A DNA stretch of 64,000 nucleotides from Lucifuga dentata (GCA_014773175.1 VXCM01003559.1:35001-99000), one strand, 5' to 3'. Positions 11,693 to 22,880 are shown, counted from the stretch's first letter. Made by a program: numbers and translations. Notes: generated by a model not told the origin, from the sequence alone.

Positions 11693-11823
11693 CACACACA
11701 CATACTTGTCTCCCTCTGCTGTGTGACGTCAGACAGGCTGCGGCAGGCGTGTCAAGCNCACACACACATACTTGTCTCCCTCTGCTGTGTGACGTCAGAC
11801 AGGCTGCGGCAGGCGTGTCAAGC
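11693..11823. repeat. 65-bp direct duplication across a single N
   Basis: 11693-11757 is repeated exactly at 11759-11823 with N at 11758. It carries the CRE of the promoter candidate, so the apparent pair of CREs is probably one. Confidence 0.9.
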
Positions 11824-11845
11824 AGAGACAGAAGTCTTAAATAGA
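11724..11845 (+). promoter_or_regulatory. Candidate core promoter: CRE and TATA-like box
   Basis: A perfect cAMP-response element, TGACGTCA, is at 11790-11797 (and at 11724-11731 in the duplicated contig end). About 40 bp downstream is TTAAATAG (11837-11844), a plausible TATA-like box, which would put a start site near 11870 on the plus strand. Known CREB-controlled promoters often have a full CRE within 100 bp of a TATA box. A CpG-rich stretch begins right after it. No coding exon can be tied to it. Confidence 0.45.
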
Positions 11846-12300
11846 GCCGTCGCTCACTGAGACTTTGTCAACTAATCTTCCGTTCGCTCTCGCTCGCTCC
11901 GGCACCGTGTGATTTTTCCAAAAAAGAATGACTTGATCTCAGCTTGTCGCAGCTCCTGTGCGCATTTTCAGTCTCTTTTGTGTTCACAGTCGTCGGAGTC
12001 TGCCAGTAATGACCCACGAGAAATGTCAAGCTTCTGATTTTCTCTAAAAAAGACGGAGAAGTGGCAGATGCAGTTCGTGCCAATCAGCGTACAGTATCGG
12101 CGCCCGTCTAGGTCGAATCGCATTCAAATTTAAATCACAGCCTAATTTGTATTCTGTTCGACTGTTCGAGGAGAATGTCAATATGAAGTGAGGGTTTTCT
12201 GTCGCACACAGCGAGGCCTGAATCCCGCGTAAAGCATGACACAGAATGCGAGATGCGAGTCTGCAGCTGGAGAACGCGGCATCTTAAAGGGTGGCGTGAT
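11845..12300 (+). promoter_or_regulatory. CpG island, possible 5' UTR/first exon
   Basis: Roughly 35 CpGs in about 450 bases, by far the densest run in the window. A short frame starting at 12068 (MQFVPISVQYRRPSRSNRI) ends at a TAA after 21 codons. It could be an upstream ORF. A possible splice donor, GAAGTGAGG, occurs near 12187. No downstream coding exon is recognised, so this could be a non-coding first exon, an alternative promoter or an lncRNA start. Confidence 0.4.
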
Positions 12301-12383
12301 GAAATATTCTCCCTGGCATTATGAATGTGATCCCTGTGTTCATTTGTCAGCAGATTCCTAATCTACATCAGAGCAAATTCACT

Positions 12384-12425
<42 letters not shown>

Positions 12426-12863
12426 GAGTAATGGGAAGAGGAAGAGTGTGTGTTTGTGAGAGACACAGGCTGGATGTGGAGGACATGCATGAGTATCTGA
12501 GGATGCAGGGAATCACGAAAGCAGCATTAAGGTGGAGAAAGATTCATGCATCGAGGTTAGTGAGCTAATTCTGTGCAGAACAAACTGGGTCACATAATTT
12601 GCTGCTTTTTCACTCAACTTTCACTCAGGCGACTGCAGCCTGTTGTAATTCAGCAAAGCATATGCTATTACAGGAGTCTCGAGCTAATATTGGTTATATG
12701 TTTGTCTGGAATTGTAACTTGGCGTATTAAACAGAGAAACTCCATTTGAATGTAATTAGGATCTGTAGAGAAATCTGCTCACGTGCAACAGTTACAAAAA
12801 CTTCACACACAAGACTCTGGCTTCATTCATTCTTTTTCTGTGCTGCATTATACACTTTTTTTT
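12301..12863. other. Non-coding stretch with a (GT)n run
   Basis: Holds the microsatellite at 12385-12421. The rest is unrecognised. Confidence 0.45.
12385..12421. repeat. (GT)n microsatellite
   Basis: 18 GT units. Confidence 0.95.
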
Positions 12864-12867
12864 TTAA

Positions 12868-13382
12868 AGGACCATACCGGCAATCGTGCATGTTTGAGCC
12901 CAATATATACAACCTACATATATGTTACGTTACTGACAACCAATGTCCAAAAACATTAAACCATATTTTAGTTTTCCTGTTCTTTTTTCACATCCCCAAA
13001 TGTTTCAAAATCAAATGTTCAGGTGATACACGCACCTTAAAATTGAGCGTTTCGCCTCCTAACACTTATGCACGATTGTAGAGAAGGCACGGTCATTTTA
13101 ATTGCTCTTTGAGAGCTGTATTCCCTTCAGACTATATTTCCTGGCAGAGAAATACATCGTGCATACTTCTGTGCAGCCTTTGTGTTGGATTGGTTAAATA
13201 AAGTTACTTCAACAAAAAACCCTAATAGATATCTTGTTTGCTGTGATGGATTATGGTCATCAAATGTGGTTCAAGTCTCTACAAGTTGATTTTAATAGCG
13301 TATTGGAATGAATTGAAATCAATGGCAGTCTGGAAGGTAGGAAAACCAATCTAAAATTTACTGCTAACATATTTTGGGAATG
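12868..13382 (-). mobile_element. TTAA-MITE-1 subfamily B, copy 7 (right end missing)
   Basis: AGGACCATACCGGCAATCG follows TTAA (12864-12867). The B interior is well preserved, ending in GGCAGTCTGGAAGGTAGGAA and CATATTTTGGGAA. Similarity stops near 13382, before the right inverted repeat. Confidence 0.87.
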
Positions 13383-13596
13383 TCAAATTTGGCACCATAT
13401 ATCATTCATTTATTTATGTGCCTACTGGTACATGGAAAGTTAACCATGATATCCTCTGTTCAATTAAGTAAAGGGAAAAATATAATAGACAACAAATTTA
13501 GTAAATTTTGGCATTTATTGTTTTAATAGATCTTTATTCTTAATAAATCTCTTTTATGAAGTGAAAAATCGCTGAAATAAATGTCAGTTCCCCCCA

Positions 13597-13940
13597 TTAT
13601 GATACTTAAGGCCTATTCTCTGTCAGCCTCTGCTAAAATATTCCACCAGATGACTGGCTGGATTTACAAAAATATTTATTGTGTTTTTCTTCACGCACTC
13701 GCATCTTGCGGAGGAGCTTTCAGCATATATTAGCATTGTTAAGCTGGTCACATTTCATGATATCTCAGGTGTTTTTGCTACCATCAGTTCATACTGTCTG
13801 AATCTTAATTTCCGAATAAAACAGCTCTGTATTGTGAATTATAACATGCTAAAAAAAAGTCAAACAGCTTCCATTCCATCTGCTGAGATTCCTAACGAAC
13901 ACACACACAAATGTGGCTCAGATATAAATGGTGAAATTAA
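13597..13940. repeat. 345-bp dispersed repeat, copy 2
   Basis: Near full-length match to 10558-10904. It lies about 200 bp beyond the truncated MITE copy 7, whereas the first copy is inside MITE copy 6. The pair may therefore reflect local duplication or two insertions of the same element next to related MITEs. It contains TTTATTGTGTTTTTCTTCACG, CGAATAAAACAGC and a T/A-rich centre. No coding match. Confidence 0.85.
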
Positions 13941-14245
13941 TATGAGACTGTACGGGCTCTGGCCACAAGCTTGCTAAGCTAAAACCCAGATGATCAATAA
14001 CGGCTGAGAATATAATGTACAGAGTAAATCACATAGCTGCTATGAAAGCGAGACGCTAATGACTTCTTGGATTACAGCAACATTGCTTCAAGTCGATGAC
14101 TGATGGAGGCTCGGTTTACGCTGCTGCGCCTTAATAATTAAACAGTAAAATATCCGACTGTCCGTGGATGAGCATTATTTGATACATCAACATACCGGAG
14201 ATTTATCCGGTACAACTGTTTTCATTTAATAAAGTTAGCTGTGAG
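13941..14245. other. Non-coding stretch
   Basis: Nothing recognised. Confidence 0.45.
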
Positions 14246-14531
14246 CAGAGGTGTAGTAATGCACATACACAGGTATACACCTTATACCCACCTCTAAAAA
14301 AGTGGATTTACTGTATACCTGCCTAAAAATAGAAATGTGTATCAGTCAGATTAGTGTTTCGTATACACAGGTATACAGTATGTGGCATGTACGCTAGCGG
14401 TCTTTTGTTCCCTGATTATCACCTTTAAGGCATTATTTCCTCCTGAGCAAATGGAGTACTGCGCTGAAACGGACCAAGCCTGGGAGAAGCTCTATGTTAA
14501 GGTGACACTCAGGGAACAGAAGTCCCCTTAA
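14246..14531. repeat. Dispersed repeat beginning CAGAGGTGTAGT, copy 1
   Basis: Matches 61592-61869 from CAGAGGTGTAGT through ACCTCTAAAAAAGTG, TCTTTTGTTCCCT, TTTAAGGCATTA and GGGAACAGAA. The CAGAGGTG start recalls hAT termini, but no matching right terminus is seen. Ends exactly at the TTAA where a MITE inserted. Confidence 0.75.
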
Positions 14532-15152
14532 AGGACCATACCATCCATTTTGCATGTTTGAGCCTAATACCTTCAATTGTCATACACGTAATGTTACTGA
14601 CAATCATTTCCCAAAGCATACTACTGGGACAATGAGTTAAACAATTTGTTTCCTACCCTCCAGACCGCCATTGGTTTCAGTTCATTCTGGTACACTATTA
14701 AAATCAGCTTGTTGACACTTGAAATGTTCTTGGGATAGGTAATCCATCATCATAAACAACACGTGTATTCAGGTTTTTTTTGTTTTTTTTTTTTTTTTTN
14801 TTTTTTTTTTTTTTTGTTTGTTTTTTGAAGTTATGTAATTTTAACATTTAAGCAAATAAAAGGCGCAGAGTGAATGTATGTCTCCACCGGGGAATATAGT
14901 CCCAAAAGAAGACCTGCTTTTATTGAAAAACTTAAACAGCCTTGACTTCATAAAGTTGTGTAACTATTAGCAGGCGAAACATTGATTTTTAAGGTGGGTG
15001 TATCACTTGAATATTTGATTTTGAAAGATTAAGAGATTTTTCAAAATACTAGAAAAGCTGAAATATGCTTTGGGAAATGATTGTCAGTAACATAACATGT
15101 AAGGAAATTGAATATATTAGGCTCAAACATGCAAAATGGTTAGTATGGTCCT
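14532..15152 (+). mobile_element. TTAA-MITE-1 subfamily A, copy 8
   Basis: Complete copy between TTAA at 14528-14531 and 15153-15156. Its central poly-T tract (14774-14826) is expanded and broken by N at 14800. Tips are AGGACCATACCATCC and TAGTATGGTCCT. Inserted at the edge of the CAGAGGTGTAGT repeat. Confidence 0.92.
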
Positions 15153-15156
15153 TTAA

Positions 15157-16154
15157 GCTTATAGCTTCATTGAGGATCTAAAATGGATGATTAAAAACAC
15201 AAGAATCTAATTTCTTGTGCACAGCAACAACTTTAGAGTCCTTTACTTGCTGTTTAGCAGTGTTTCAAAATATTCACACTTCTTCTACTGAAGTATTTGT
15301 AAAGATTGCTCTTCATATCCCCAAGTTTCCTCTATCCTATTTAACATTTAATTGGTCAAAGTCCAGTTTAAAGCACCTTAACAAATTTTAAGTTACATCT
15401 TACTGTTTTCTGTCCTTTGTTAGTCTTAAACTTTGCACTTTTCCAAAACCCTTAAAGTTAAAATTTGTAATATGTACTGACTCTTTGCATAAAATTACCA
15501 TACTGCTACCTCGTAGGAACTGTTTTGTAAAAGAAACGCAACAAAGGATTAAAATTTCTGTTTACTGGTGTTGTATTGGTACCTTTTGATCATTTATGCA
15601 TGCAGTAACAGTGCAGAGGTCAGAGTGTGAATTTGTGTTCTGGAAGGAATAGAAGGAAGAGTATACCACCTACCAACACACCACTACACCTCTGGCTGAG
15701 AGTACGCATTTCCCTTGCCAGCAGGCTCTTTGAGACCCTGGAGATGCTCGTACCTGTGAGACTCGACCACGGGATGAAACTGCTGGCATGCTGCACAACT
15801 GATGGCCGCGCACAACTTCCAGCGAAAAGCCCTGACAGCCGGACCACTTCGCTTCTGTTTCCTGCACAGAGAAATCTAATCTGAGGAAGGGGCTTGTGTT
15901 GGTAGGTGAGCAGCAGAGCGGCAGGTCACAGATAAGGGAATTTATGCAAGTCAAGATTAGAAACTCATCACGCAGCTGTGTCCCCTCAACATGGACCCGG
16001 ATGATAGTGAAGGTAAACCCACCGGGAGCAGATAGGCCACTGAAATAAGAAATCTGCTTTCCGTGTTTGACATTTAACGGCGGTATTTTGGACAGTTCCG
16101 GTCTGGGAATTTGGACACTGGCAGTTCTGTGGCATTGTTCCACATTTGAGCTAC
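15157..16154. other. Non-coding stretch with long but unconvincing frames
   Basis: Carries an 86-residue plus-strand frame and a 186-residue minus-strand frame (15670-16230) that overlap each other. The latter runs into the neighbouring MITE. Neither resembles a known family. Confidence 0.4.
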
Positions 16155-16158
16155 TTAA

Positions 16159-16704
16159 AGGACTGTAAGGGCAATCGTGCATGTTTGAGCCCAATATATA
16201 CACGTTACGTTGCTGACAGCCATTTCCCAAAACATAAAACCATATTTTTGTTTTCCTCTTATTATTTTCAAACCCCGTAATCTTTCAAAATCAAATGTTC
16301 AGGTGATACAGCAACCTTTAAGTTCAATGTTTCACCTGCTCACACTCATGCTGGATTGTAAAACAGACGCTCATTTGAATTTCTCTGTAAAAGCCGACTT
16401 CTCCTGGGACTATATTCCCTGGCGGAGAAATACATCGTCTTTGTGCAGCTCTGTGTTGGATCGAAAGAAAGTTACTTCAGCAAGAAACCTAATAGACGTC
16501 TCCTTTGCTGTGATGGATTATGTCTCTTGAGCGTGTTTCAAGTTTCTACAAGTTGATTTTAATAGCGTACTAGAATGAACTGAAACCAATGTCAGTCTGG
16601 AAGGTAGGGAAAAAATTCTGACATTTATTGTTAAAGTAGCATATTAATGTAACTGTGGATTGTATATATTGGGCTCAAACATGCTCGATAGCTGGTATGA
16701 TCCT
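16159..16704 (-). mobile_element. TTAA-MITE-1 subfamily B, copy 9
   Basis: Complete, between TTAA at 16155-16158 and 16705-16708. Left tip AGGACTGTAAGGGCAATCG, right tip AGCTGGTATGATCCT. Contains ATATTCCCTGGCGGAGAAAT and GTTGATTTTAATAGCGTAC, typical of subfamily B. Confidence 0.9.
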
Positions 16705-16708
16705 TTAA

Positions 16709-17076
16709 TAAGGGCACAAGACCTCACTGTATGCACTTTGAATGACTGTATTCAAGCTTGTCCTCCTGTTTTGCATCATATAGCTGGTGGTTAAGAGTCA
16801 GTCTGCCTAAGTGCCCCAAAAAATTGCATAAAGTCTGCAGAGAAAAGCAGTAAACACTCACACAGTAAAAACGCCTAAAGCTAAGTGTCCTCTGGTGTAT
16901 TTTTCTGCACTTGGATAACTTTTTTTTGTTTTTGTTTTTCTTCTCATTGTTTGTGAGCGTGAGCTCTTATTGGTCCAGTCATCACAAACAGCAGCTGTGA
17001 AAAATAACAGAAACAGTCTCAAGTAATTTGTGAATAAGCAGAAACTCTTGAACTACTTTTACAGTAGAAGATTCAT
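16709..17076. other. Non-coding stretch
   Basis: Nothing recognised. Confidence 0.45.
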
Positions 17077-17218
17077 GAAATGGGACACGTTATGCATATT
17101 ATCCAAACTACTTTGAGTCTTTTGCAATGCTTTAATGTGCTAAAAACACACTGATCTAATTCTTCTGCCTGTTGCTGCAGCACCGCTTTGTATACTATCT
17201 CTCAGGTACCTCTCCCTC

Positions 17219-17237
17219 CCAATCAATCAATCAATCA
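17219..17237. repeat. (AATC)n short tandem repeat
   Basis: About four AATC units. Confidence 0.85.
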
Positions 17238-17558
17238 AATAAAATTAAAACATTCACCCTGTGTTATTGGTCAGCTGCACTGGGCCTCAGCTTAGCAACT
17301 TCAGCTAACCACTAAACACAGTTGTGGGCCAAAAACTAGCTGACTAGCCTCATATTTTGTGGGCGTGTCTAATCAGACGTGTACGTGGTTAAATTTACAT
17401 GTGTGACCAGGTAAAATGGCCCAGAATAAACTGCAGACAGAGGAGGCTGAGTTGAAAAGCATACAATTTATTTATTTATTTTAATAATATGACTTAAAAC
17501 TAAACATAATGTCCTTTCTTTTACCCAAAGCCTGAATGCTGACTGGAAACATACAAGA

Positions 17559-17568
17559 AAAAAAAAAG

Positions 17569-17625
<57 letters not shown>

Positions 17626-17629
17626 NNNN
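17559..17629. repeat. Poly-A tract ending in a 4-N gap
   Basis: More than 50 consecutive A apart from one G, then NNNN at 17626-17629. The adjoining LINE fragment begins immediately after the gap. Confidence 0.95.
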
Positions 17630-17805
17630 CTGGGGGACTCCGAGGAGTTCCCAGGCCAGCTGGGAGATGTAATCCCTCCAGCGTGTCCTGGGTCTTCCCC
17701 GGGGCCTCTTCCCAGTTGGACGTGCCTGGAAGACCTCCCTAGGAAGTCAACCAGGGGGCATCCTTATTAGGTGCCCGAACCACCTCAACTGACTCCTTTC
17801 GATGC
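17630..17805 (-). pseudogene. RTE/Rex3-type LINE reverse transcriptase 3' end, fragment
   Basis: Read on the minus strand this encodes [16 protein letters not shown], a stop codon, then LPREVFQARPTGKRPRGRPR and TRWRDYISQLAWELLGVPQ. This is the C-terminal tail typical of an abundant fish LINE. The same peptide is found at 55340-55610 on the plus strand. The fragment is cut by the N gap on its 3' side and by a poly-A tract on its 5' side. The in-frame stop and truncation show it is dead. I assign it to the RTE clade (Rex3-like) because the related copy ends in (GGAT)n. Confidence 0.8.
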
Positions 17806-17829
17806 AAAAAAAAAAAAAAAAAAAAAAAA

Positions 17830-18620
17830 GCAATAAGACTAAATGAAAAATAATAATGAACACTGTGAAGCCAAAATGAACTGTCAGGAGGAGCTAGTAC
17901 GTAGATGCTGCATAGACCACCTGCAATTGCATGAAGGAGTGAAAATGCTACCACTGCGCACGACTCAAATTATATTCAAAACAATTTAACCAAAGACACA
18001 GCAAATATAGTGACACAAGCCACACAATTAGCATGTATTCAAAGTAACACTCCTACTATTCAGCCCAATGACACAGGAAAAACATCAGAGTAAACCAGAA
18101 AAATGGTACAAGTATCTCACAATGCTATCTGAGACTCAATATAGGGAGGAAAAAAAAAAGAAAACAAAAAAAACTGGTTGGCTTTCATTCAAGTCTGGGC
18201 CTTAGATGAAAGACTTCATGTACTGAACAGTTTTCTCTTCAATCAGGGTCATGCAGGTGACTGGAATCAAAAGGTTTTTTTTTTTTTTTTTTNTTTTTTT
18301 TTTTTTTTTCGGCTGATCAGGCTACGCAATCACTGCAGTGTTTTATCCCTCACCATGTATGAATCTAAAAATACAGAACATTTGATATGATACAACAGTG
18401 GGGATTTCCCTGTTTGTGTCAGATAAAACAACTAAAATCACTGTTAAACATATAAGATCTACAGATTCAAAATGTTTAAAGAGTCTCACCAAACAAAGCA
18501 ACACAGCTGGTCTCAGGTCTCAATCAGCTCAGGTCTTCAGGAGGAGAGGTCTTGGTGAGCCTCCACCCCTTTATATACAGTAGACTCTGACAGCTACTGC
18601 TGAATCCTAGTGCTAAACTC
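17830..18620. other. Non-coding stretch with a T-run gap
   Basis: Contains a poly-T tract with N at 18293. No gene recognised. Confidence 0.45.
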
Positions 18621-18846
18621 TGAAAGTTACCACCTTCCCCTCCACACGCTACATGTTGATGTCAACATGTTACAGAAGTAAATGACAAATGAAAAATGAA
18701 ACTTTCAGGGCAGTTCAGGACCTTTGGAATTGTCTTCCTGGATGCATTTTTACAGGTGACTGACAATGTTCAACACACACTTGCTGTTATATTACGCTGT
18801 AAAAATGAGCGAAAACAATAAAACAAGCACAAAATGTCCCCTTTAA

Positions 18847-19254
18847 CAGGTAAGTTAATGGATAAAATAACAACATTTTTGTTTGCAATTAAATAAGGAA
18901 CATTGACTCATATACCAAGTAAATTCACATTTGAATATAAACTGGGAATTTAAGCCAATGAGAGTTGAAGGTTAATGACAATATTCATCTACTACTCTGA
19001 CATCTATGACTTTATATCTCACTGCACCATTTGTGTGTATTCACAGTGTGTATTTGCATTTAAACCATTACACTCATTTCTTAATCTTTGGTACAATCTG
19101 ACTATCTGCTATTCATCTAAGTGGTCTGCAGGTTAGTGGCAGGTTAGCTTTAATTAGCTTACAAACATGCATCCAGCTGCTTTGGCTCACAGAACGAACA
19201 TGGCTGACAGAGCCAACTGAAAGGACATTTTCCCTTTCATTCCTCAGCAACTTT
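18847..19254. other. Non-coding stretch
   Basis: Nothing recognised. Confidence 0.45.
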
Positions 19255-19450
19255 CCCCAGCTTCTCCTGGGGGATTTTTAAGTGCTTCCAGCCCATGAGG
19301 CCCATGTAATCCCCTGCAGTGTGTTCAGGGTCTGCCTTGGGGACCATTCCCAGATGCCTTTGAGTATTTCAAAGAAAATCATCCAGGAGGTATGCTTGGG
19401 AGCCCAAATCATCTCAAATGGCTTCTCTAAATGTGAAGGACTTCAGAGGT
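19255..19450 (-). pseudogene. RTE/Rex3-type LINE fragment, strongly decayed
   Basis: Same region of the LINE as 17630-17805 and same strand, but much more diverged. On the minus strand blocks such as AGDYMGLMGWKHLKIPQEKL line up with WRDYISQLAWELLGVPQ of the better copy. Upstream reading frames are broken by stops. An older insertion than the one at 17.6 kb. Confidence 0.6.
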
Positions 19451-20744
19451 CTGAAGTCTCACTCTGGGTCAGAGTGAGTCTTATGGGAAAAAAAAAAAAA
19501 AAATCTCCTCTCAGTCACTTAAATCTATGAATCCGATGCAAGCAGCGGAACAAAGACTGACCAGTAAATCAACAGCTTTGTTTTGTAGCTCAGCCCTCTT
19601 TATCTGATGCAAAACCTGCAGTCATGCAGTCAATTACACTAAACGTGAGTCAACCTCATGATCTCATCTTACCCGCAGTCATGAATAAATGTAGTCAAAC
19701 TCTTCCACATGGTATAGTAGTTTCCCCTTATCTGAACTGAGCAAACTCCTTTTTTTTTTCCCCAGAAAAGAATAGCGACATCAGGCTTGAAGATGCTGAT
19801 CTCAGATGCAAACTGCTCCTCATACACGTTGCAGGTCAAGGCACGATAAAGAATGATACATGTAATTAACCCCAATCACTTAGATTTTAGTGTTATAATC
19901 AAGGGCACGAAACTGAAGAAACCACAATCATGCTGACATTCAGACAAAAATGATAATTGTAGTCCTGGAGTGCATCACTCTCCTTTCATAAGTGAGGACA
20001 AATTGCTAACGAAGCACACGGCTAAAATTCGGCACCCGAGGAGCGCATTCACGCTCCATTTCATTTACACCTGGCAGAGCCCAGCTTTTAAAGAATCGTG
20101 TTTGGAATGATCGCTCGCTGGCAAAAACGAAATGCTGCACCAGCTCCGCTTCTGTCATCCGCCTTGGCAAGATTTTGCCTCTTAGGTGCTTTATTGCCTG
20201 TAAGACCTCCAAATTAAAACACACGGAACTGAAATATTGAACAGGCCTGACTTAGAAGCTCATTAACAAATGGTGTAGTTCAGCATTTAATCAAAGGCTC
20301 CATCTGTCGGGACAAATCCCGCTTGTGCTGTTGTGAAAGTAAATGGAGAGAGGCAGAAAGGAGAGGAAAGGAGGACAGATAGGTGCCATTCATGGATGAA
20401 CTCACTGTTTATGTGCTAATAACCCCAGAGCCACATGATTGGACCCTGGTTTTTGGCTATAATCATTGATATTTTTGTGACCAGCATCTTAAATCATGAC
20501 TCTACAAAAAGAAACTCTCACAAAAGAAGCTCTCCAGACAGGTATGTGTTTACTGTAAACTATTTTCCTGGATTGCCTGTTGTCATGACTCCATATTTTT
20601 ACTTTTGCATGACTATTCATTGACCCAGCAAACAAATAGGAAGTTGATCTATATTTGAACTCCACACATGGCAGGAAGCAGAGCCCAGCAGCTGATGGGG
20701 CTGCAGCTTTATTAAGCTTTTCCTCCTGAGATTTGCCTCTCAAA
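19451..20744. other. Non-coding stretch
   Basis: A minus-strand frame at 20006-20224 (72 residues) is unrecognised. No splice, promoter or repeat support. Confidence 0.4.
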
Positions 20745-20905
20745 TATATATGAGGTTACTGGGCTGACTTTTAATTTATATGCTCTGAATTACTCGCAGG
20801 ACTCAATAATGCTGCAGGAAAGGTTGGCGGCTTTCCCTGGCACAGCGTATGCAGCCATGTCATCTTTGGCCATGAGCGATGTTAAGACGCCTCTTTTCAA
20901 TTACA
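20745..20905. promoter_or_regulatory. Possible conserved non-coding element
   Basis: Composition differs from its AT-rich, repeat-filled surroundings: low in simple repeats, with TTTTAATTTATATG, GAATTACTCGCAGG and TTTCAATTACACATG homeodomain-like motifs. Conservation cannot be measured here, so this is a guess from texture only. Confidence 0.2.
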
Positions 20906-21551
20906 CATGATGTTGTTGTGTGTCTGGGACTTGTGCCATGTGGGAACCTCATGTACTTTAGAAATAACCCTCCAACCTATGAGTTTTGAGAAATAATTGA
21001 TGCACTCCATTTTAACCATGCATACGCTTGTGCATAGAGTTGCTACATGAGCAATGTTACTCACGTACTCGTTTGCCTACGTTGTGTCAATCTGGATTCA
21101 AAAGAACATCCACCAGGAACCCCACAGCATAAATCATCCCTCATCAGCACAACACCTTAAAAACAACAGATTTTCCTCAACAGTGTAAAAAAAAAAAAAA
21201 AAAAAAGATGAAAACAGTCAAGATGAATATTTTGCTTATGTTAAGAAGGGAAAAAAGAAACAGATCATTAAACAAATCTCACCATGCTTAATCAGCTTCA
21301 CCTGAAAACTTTTCGGTTTGTCACTGTAGCTGCACTGCTGACATAACAAATGTTAACATTATTGCCACCATGATTTGCATCTTGCAAAAATGCAGCATTA
21401 ATTCTGGAGGACAAACACAAATGATGCTTCAAATAAACACATGATATGCGTGGAAGCCGTCGTGCATATGTGCAGTAATGAGAAGTCTTCAAGGGTTTGA
21501 AATTTTGGACCTGACTCAAAATAGACCTGTGAAAATCCCACCCCAATCCAA
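20906..21551. other. Non-coding stretch
   Basis: Contains an A-run at about 21187-21207. Nothing else recognised. Confidence 0.45.
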
Positions 21552-21907
21552 CATCCATCCATCACCCATATCTGCATATCCTATTCAGGGTCTCAGGGGG
21601 CTGGAACCTATCCCAACGGTCATTGGGTGAGAGGCAGGGTACACCTGGACAGATCGCCAGCCAATCACAGAGCTGATACATAGAGACAGACAAATTCACT
21701 CAAGCCTACAGGCAATTTAATGTTTCCAGTTCACCAAACCTGCATGTTTTTGGAGGTGGGACAAAAAACCGGAGTGTCTGAAGGAAACTCTCACAGTCAC
21801 AAAGAGAACATGCAAACTCCACACAGAAAGGACCTGATCGGATTCAAACCCAGAACCTTCTTACTGTGATGCAACAGTGCTAGCCACTAAGCCACCGTGC
21901 TGCTCCC
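21552..21907 (-). repeat. tRNA-headed SINE, near full length
   Basis: On the minus strand it starts with a pol III head: GGCTTAGTGGCTAGCAC (A-box-like), then GGGTTTGAATCC (B box, complement at 21840-21851). A body follows: CTGTGTGGAGTTTGCATG, CTAAATTGCC-like and GGTGTACCCTGCCTCTC. It ends in GGATGGATG. This layout is common in teleost genomes. Related fragments lie at 22590-22880 and 51413-51490. Confidence 0.8.
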
Positions 21908-22589
21908 CAATCTGACATGAGAAAAAAAGTCATTCTAAAAAAGAAACCCAACCCAAAAGGGACCCAAAGGTAATTAGACTCGATCCAAAATGTGATCGAC
22001 CTGCACAGACCTAAATAGAAAGAGAACACCGGCAGCAGCATGATACATCACCAATTAACGAGCAACTTTTCTCCTCCATTTTTTCCTACATTTCAGTTTA
22101 TTAAGTGATTATGACACCATCAGAGCTTATAGAAAGTGTTCAGATTCTCTCTGGTATAAAACATGGTGACATATAAACCTGAGACATAAGCAAATAATAC
22201 GGGACGTGACCTGACTCAGATCCCTGGTCAGGTCTCATTTCTGAGGAACCCAGTGGACCCATGAAGACGTCTAATAGTTACATCAAGTATAATTCTAAAC
22301 CAGTCATCTGGATCCAGACCAAACTACAGCTGTACAACTGTTGTATTACTTGTATTATCTGCGAGACATCGCTGCGACGCAACGAGTCAAAATTCTCCAC
22401 TTTCTCTGCAGCGGAGAAATGCCTGACTGCTCCACAATCAGCTGCCCCACCCCCACTCAACACCTTAAATTCTTGATAAATATTAGGATCCCAATCCGAT
22501 CCTGGCTTGACTGACTTTAATAAACAGACCTTTGTCTTATTGTGGACCTTTAAGAATTGTATTTGAGTACCCCTTTTCTAGACAATATC
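21908..22589. other. Non-coding stretch
   Basis: Contains a motif shared with 48.9 kb (GACGCAACGAGTCAAAATTC near 22375 and 48905), so a diverged dispersed repeat is likely here. Class unknown. Confidence 0.4.
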
Positions 22590-22880
22590 TCCTTATGCTG
22601 TGCAGGGTGGTGTGGATGGGAGCCTATAGCATTGGGGGTGAGAGGCAGGATACACACTAACACACACACAGAGGCAAATTTAATCATACTCATCTTAACA
22701 CCTAAAGGAACTTATGAATTTCCAGTACACTAAACCTGCATGTCTGTGGACTTTATGAGGAAACTGGAGCACCAGACTCAACCCACAGACACGGGAGAAC
22801 ATGCAAACTCCACACAGAAAGGCTCCAGCTTCAAAAGCAGGACTTCTTGTTGTGAGGCGACAGTGCAAACCACTGAGATG
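22590..22880 (-). repeat. tRNA-headed SINE, diverged copy
   Basis: Same family and strand as 21552-21907: GGTGAGAGGCAGGATACAC, CTGCATGTCTGTGGACT, ACATGCAAACTCCACACAG and TGTGAGGCGACAGTGC are recognisable. The B box is eroded. Confidence 0.75.

Larger units (their letters stand above)
17077..18842. mobile_element. TTAA-MITE-2 (AGGGGACA type), interrupted copy
   Basis: The left part (about 17077-17165: GGGACACGTTATGC, TTTGCAATGCTTTAATG) and the right part (about 18625-18842: ATGTTGATGTCAACATG, TTTCAGGGCAGTTCAGGAC, ending TGTCCCCT then TTAA at 18843-18846) match the compact copy at 26419-26808. About 1.4 kb separates the two parts here. It includes an RTE LINE fragment, so the copy seems to have been split by later insertions. 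The left TTAA is not preserved. Confidence 0.6.

Noticed and set aside
11724..11797. Two CREs 66 bases apart
   Set aside because: The second is part of an exact 65-bp duplication around a single N, so only one is counted.
15670..16230. 186-residue minus-strand frame, one of the longest in the window
   Set aside because: It overlaps another frame on the opposite strand, begins inside a MITE, shows no domain and has no supporting promoter or splice context.
17536..17742. Lysine-rich frame
   Set aside because: Translation of a poly-A tract across an assembly gap.
20006..20224. 72-residue minus-strand frame with protein-like composition
   Set aside because: No domain or splice support. Kept only as an unrecognised stretch.
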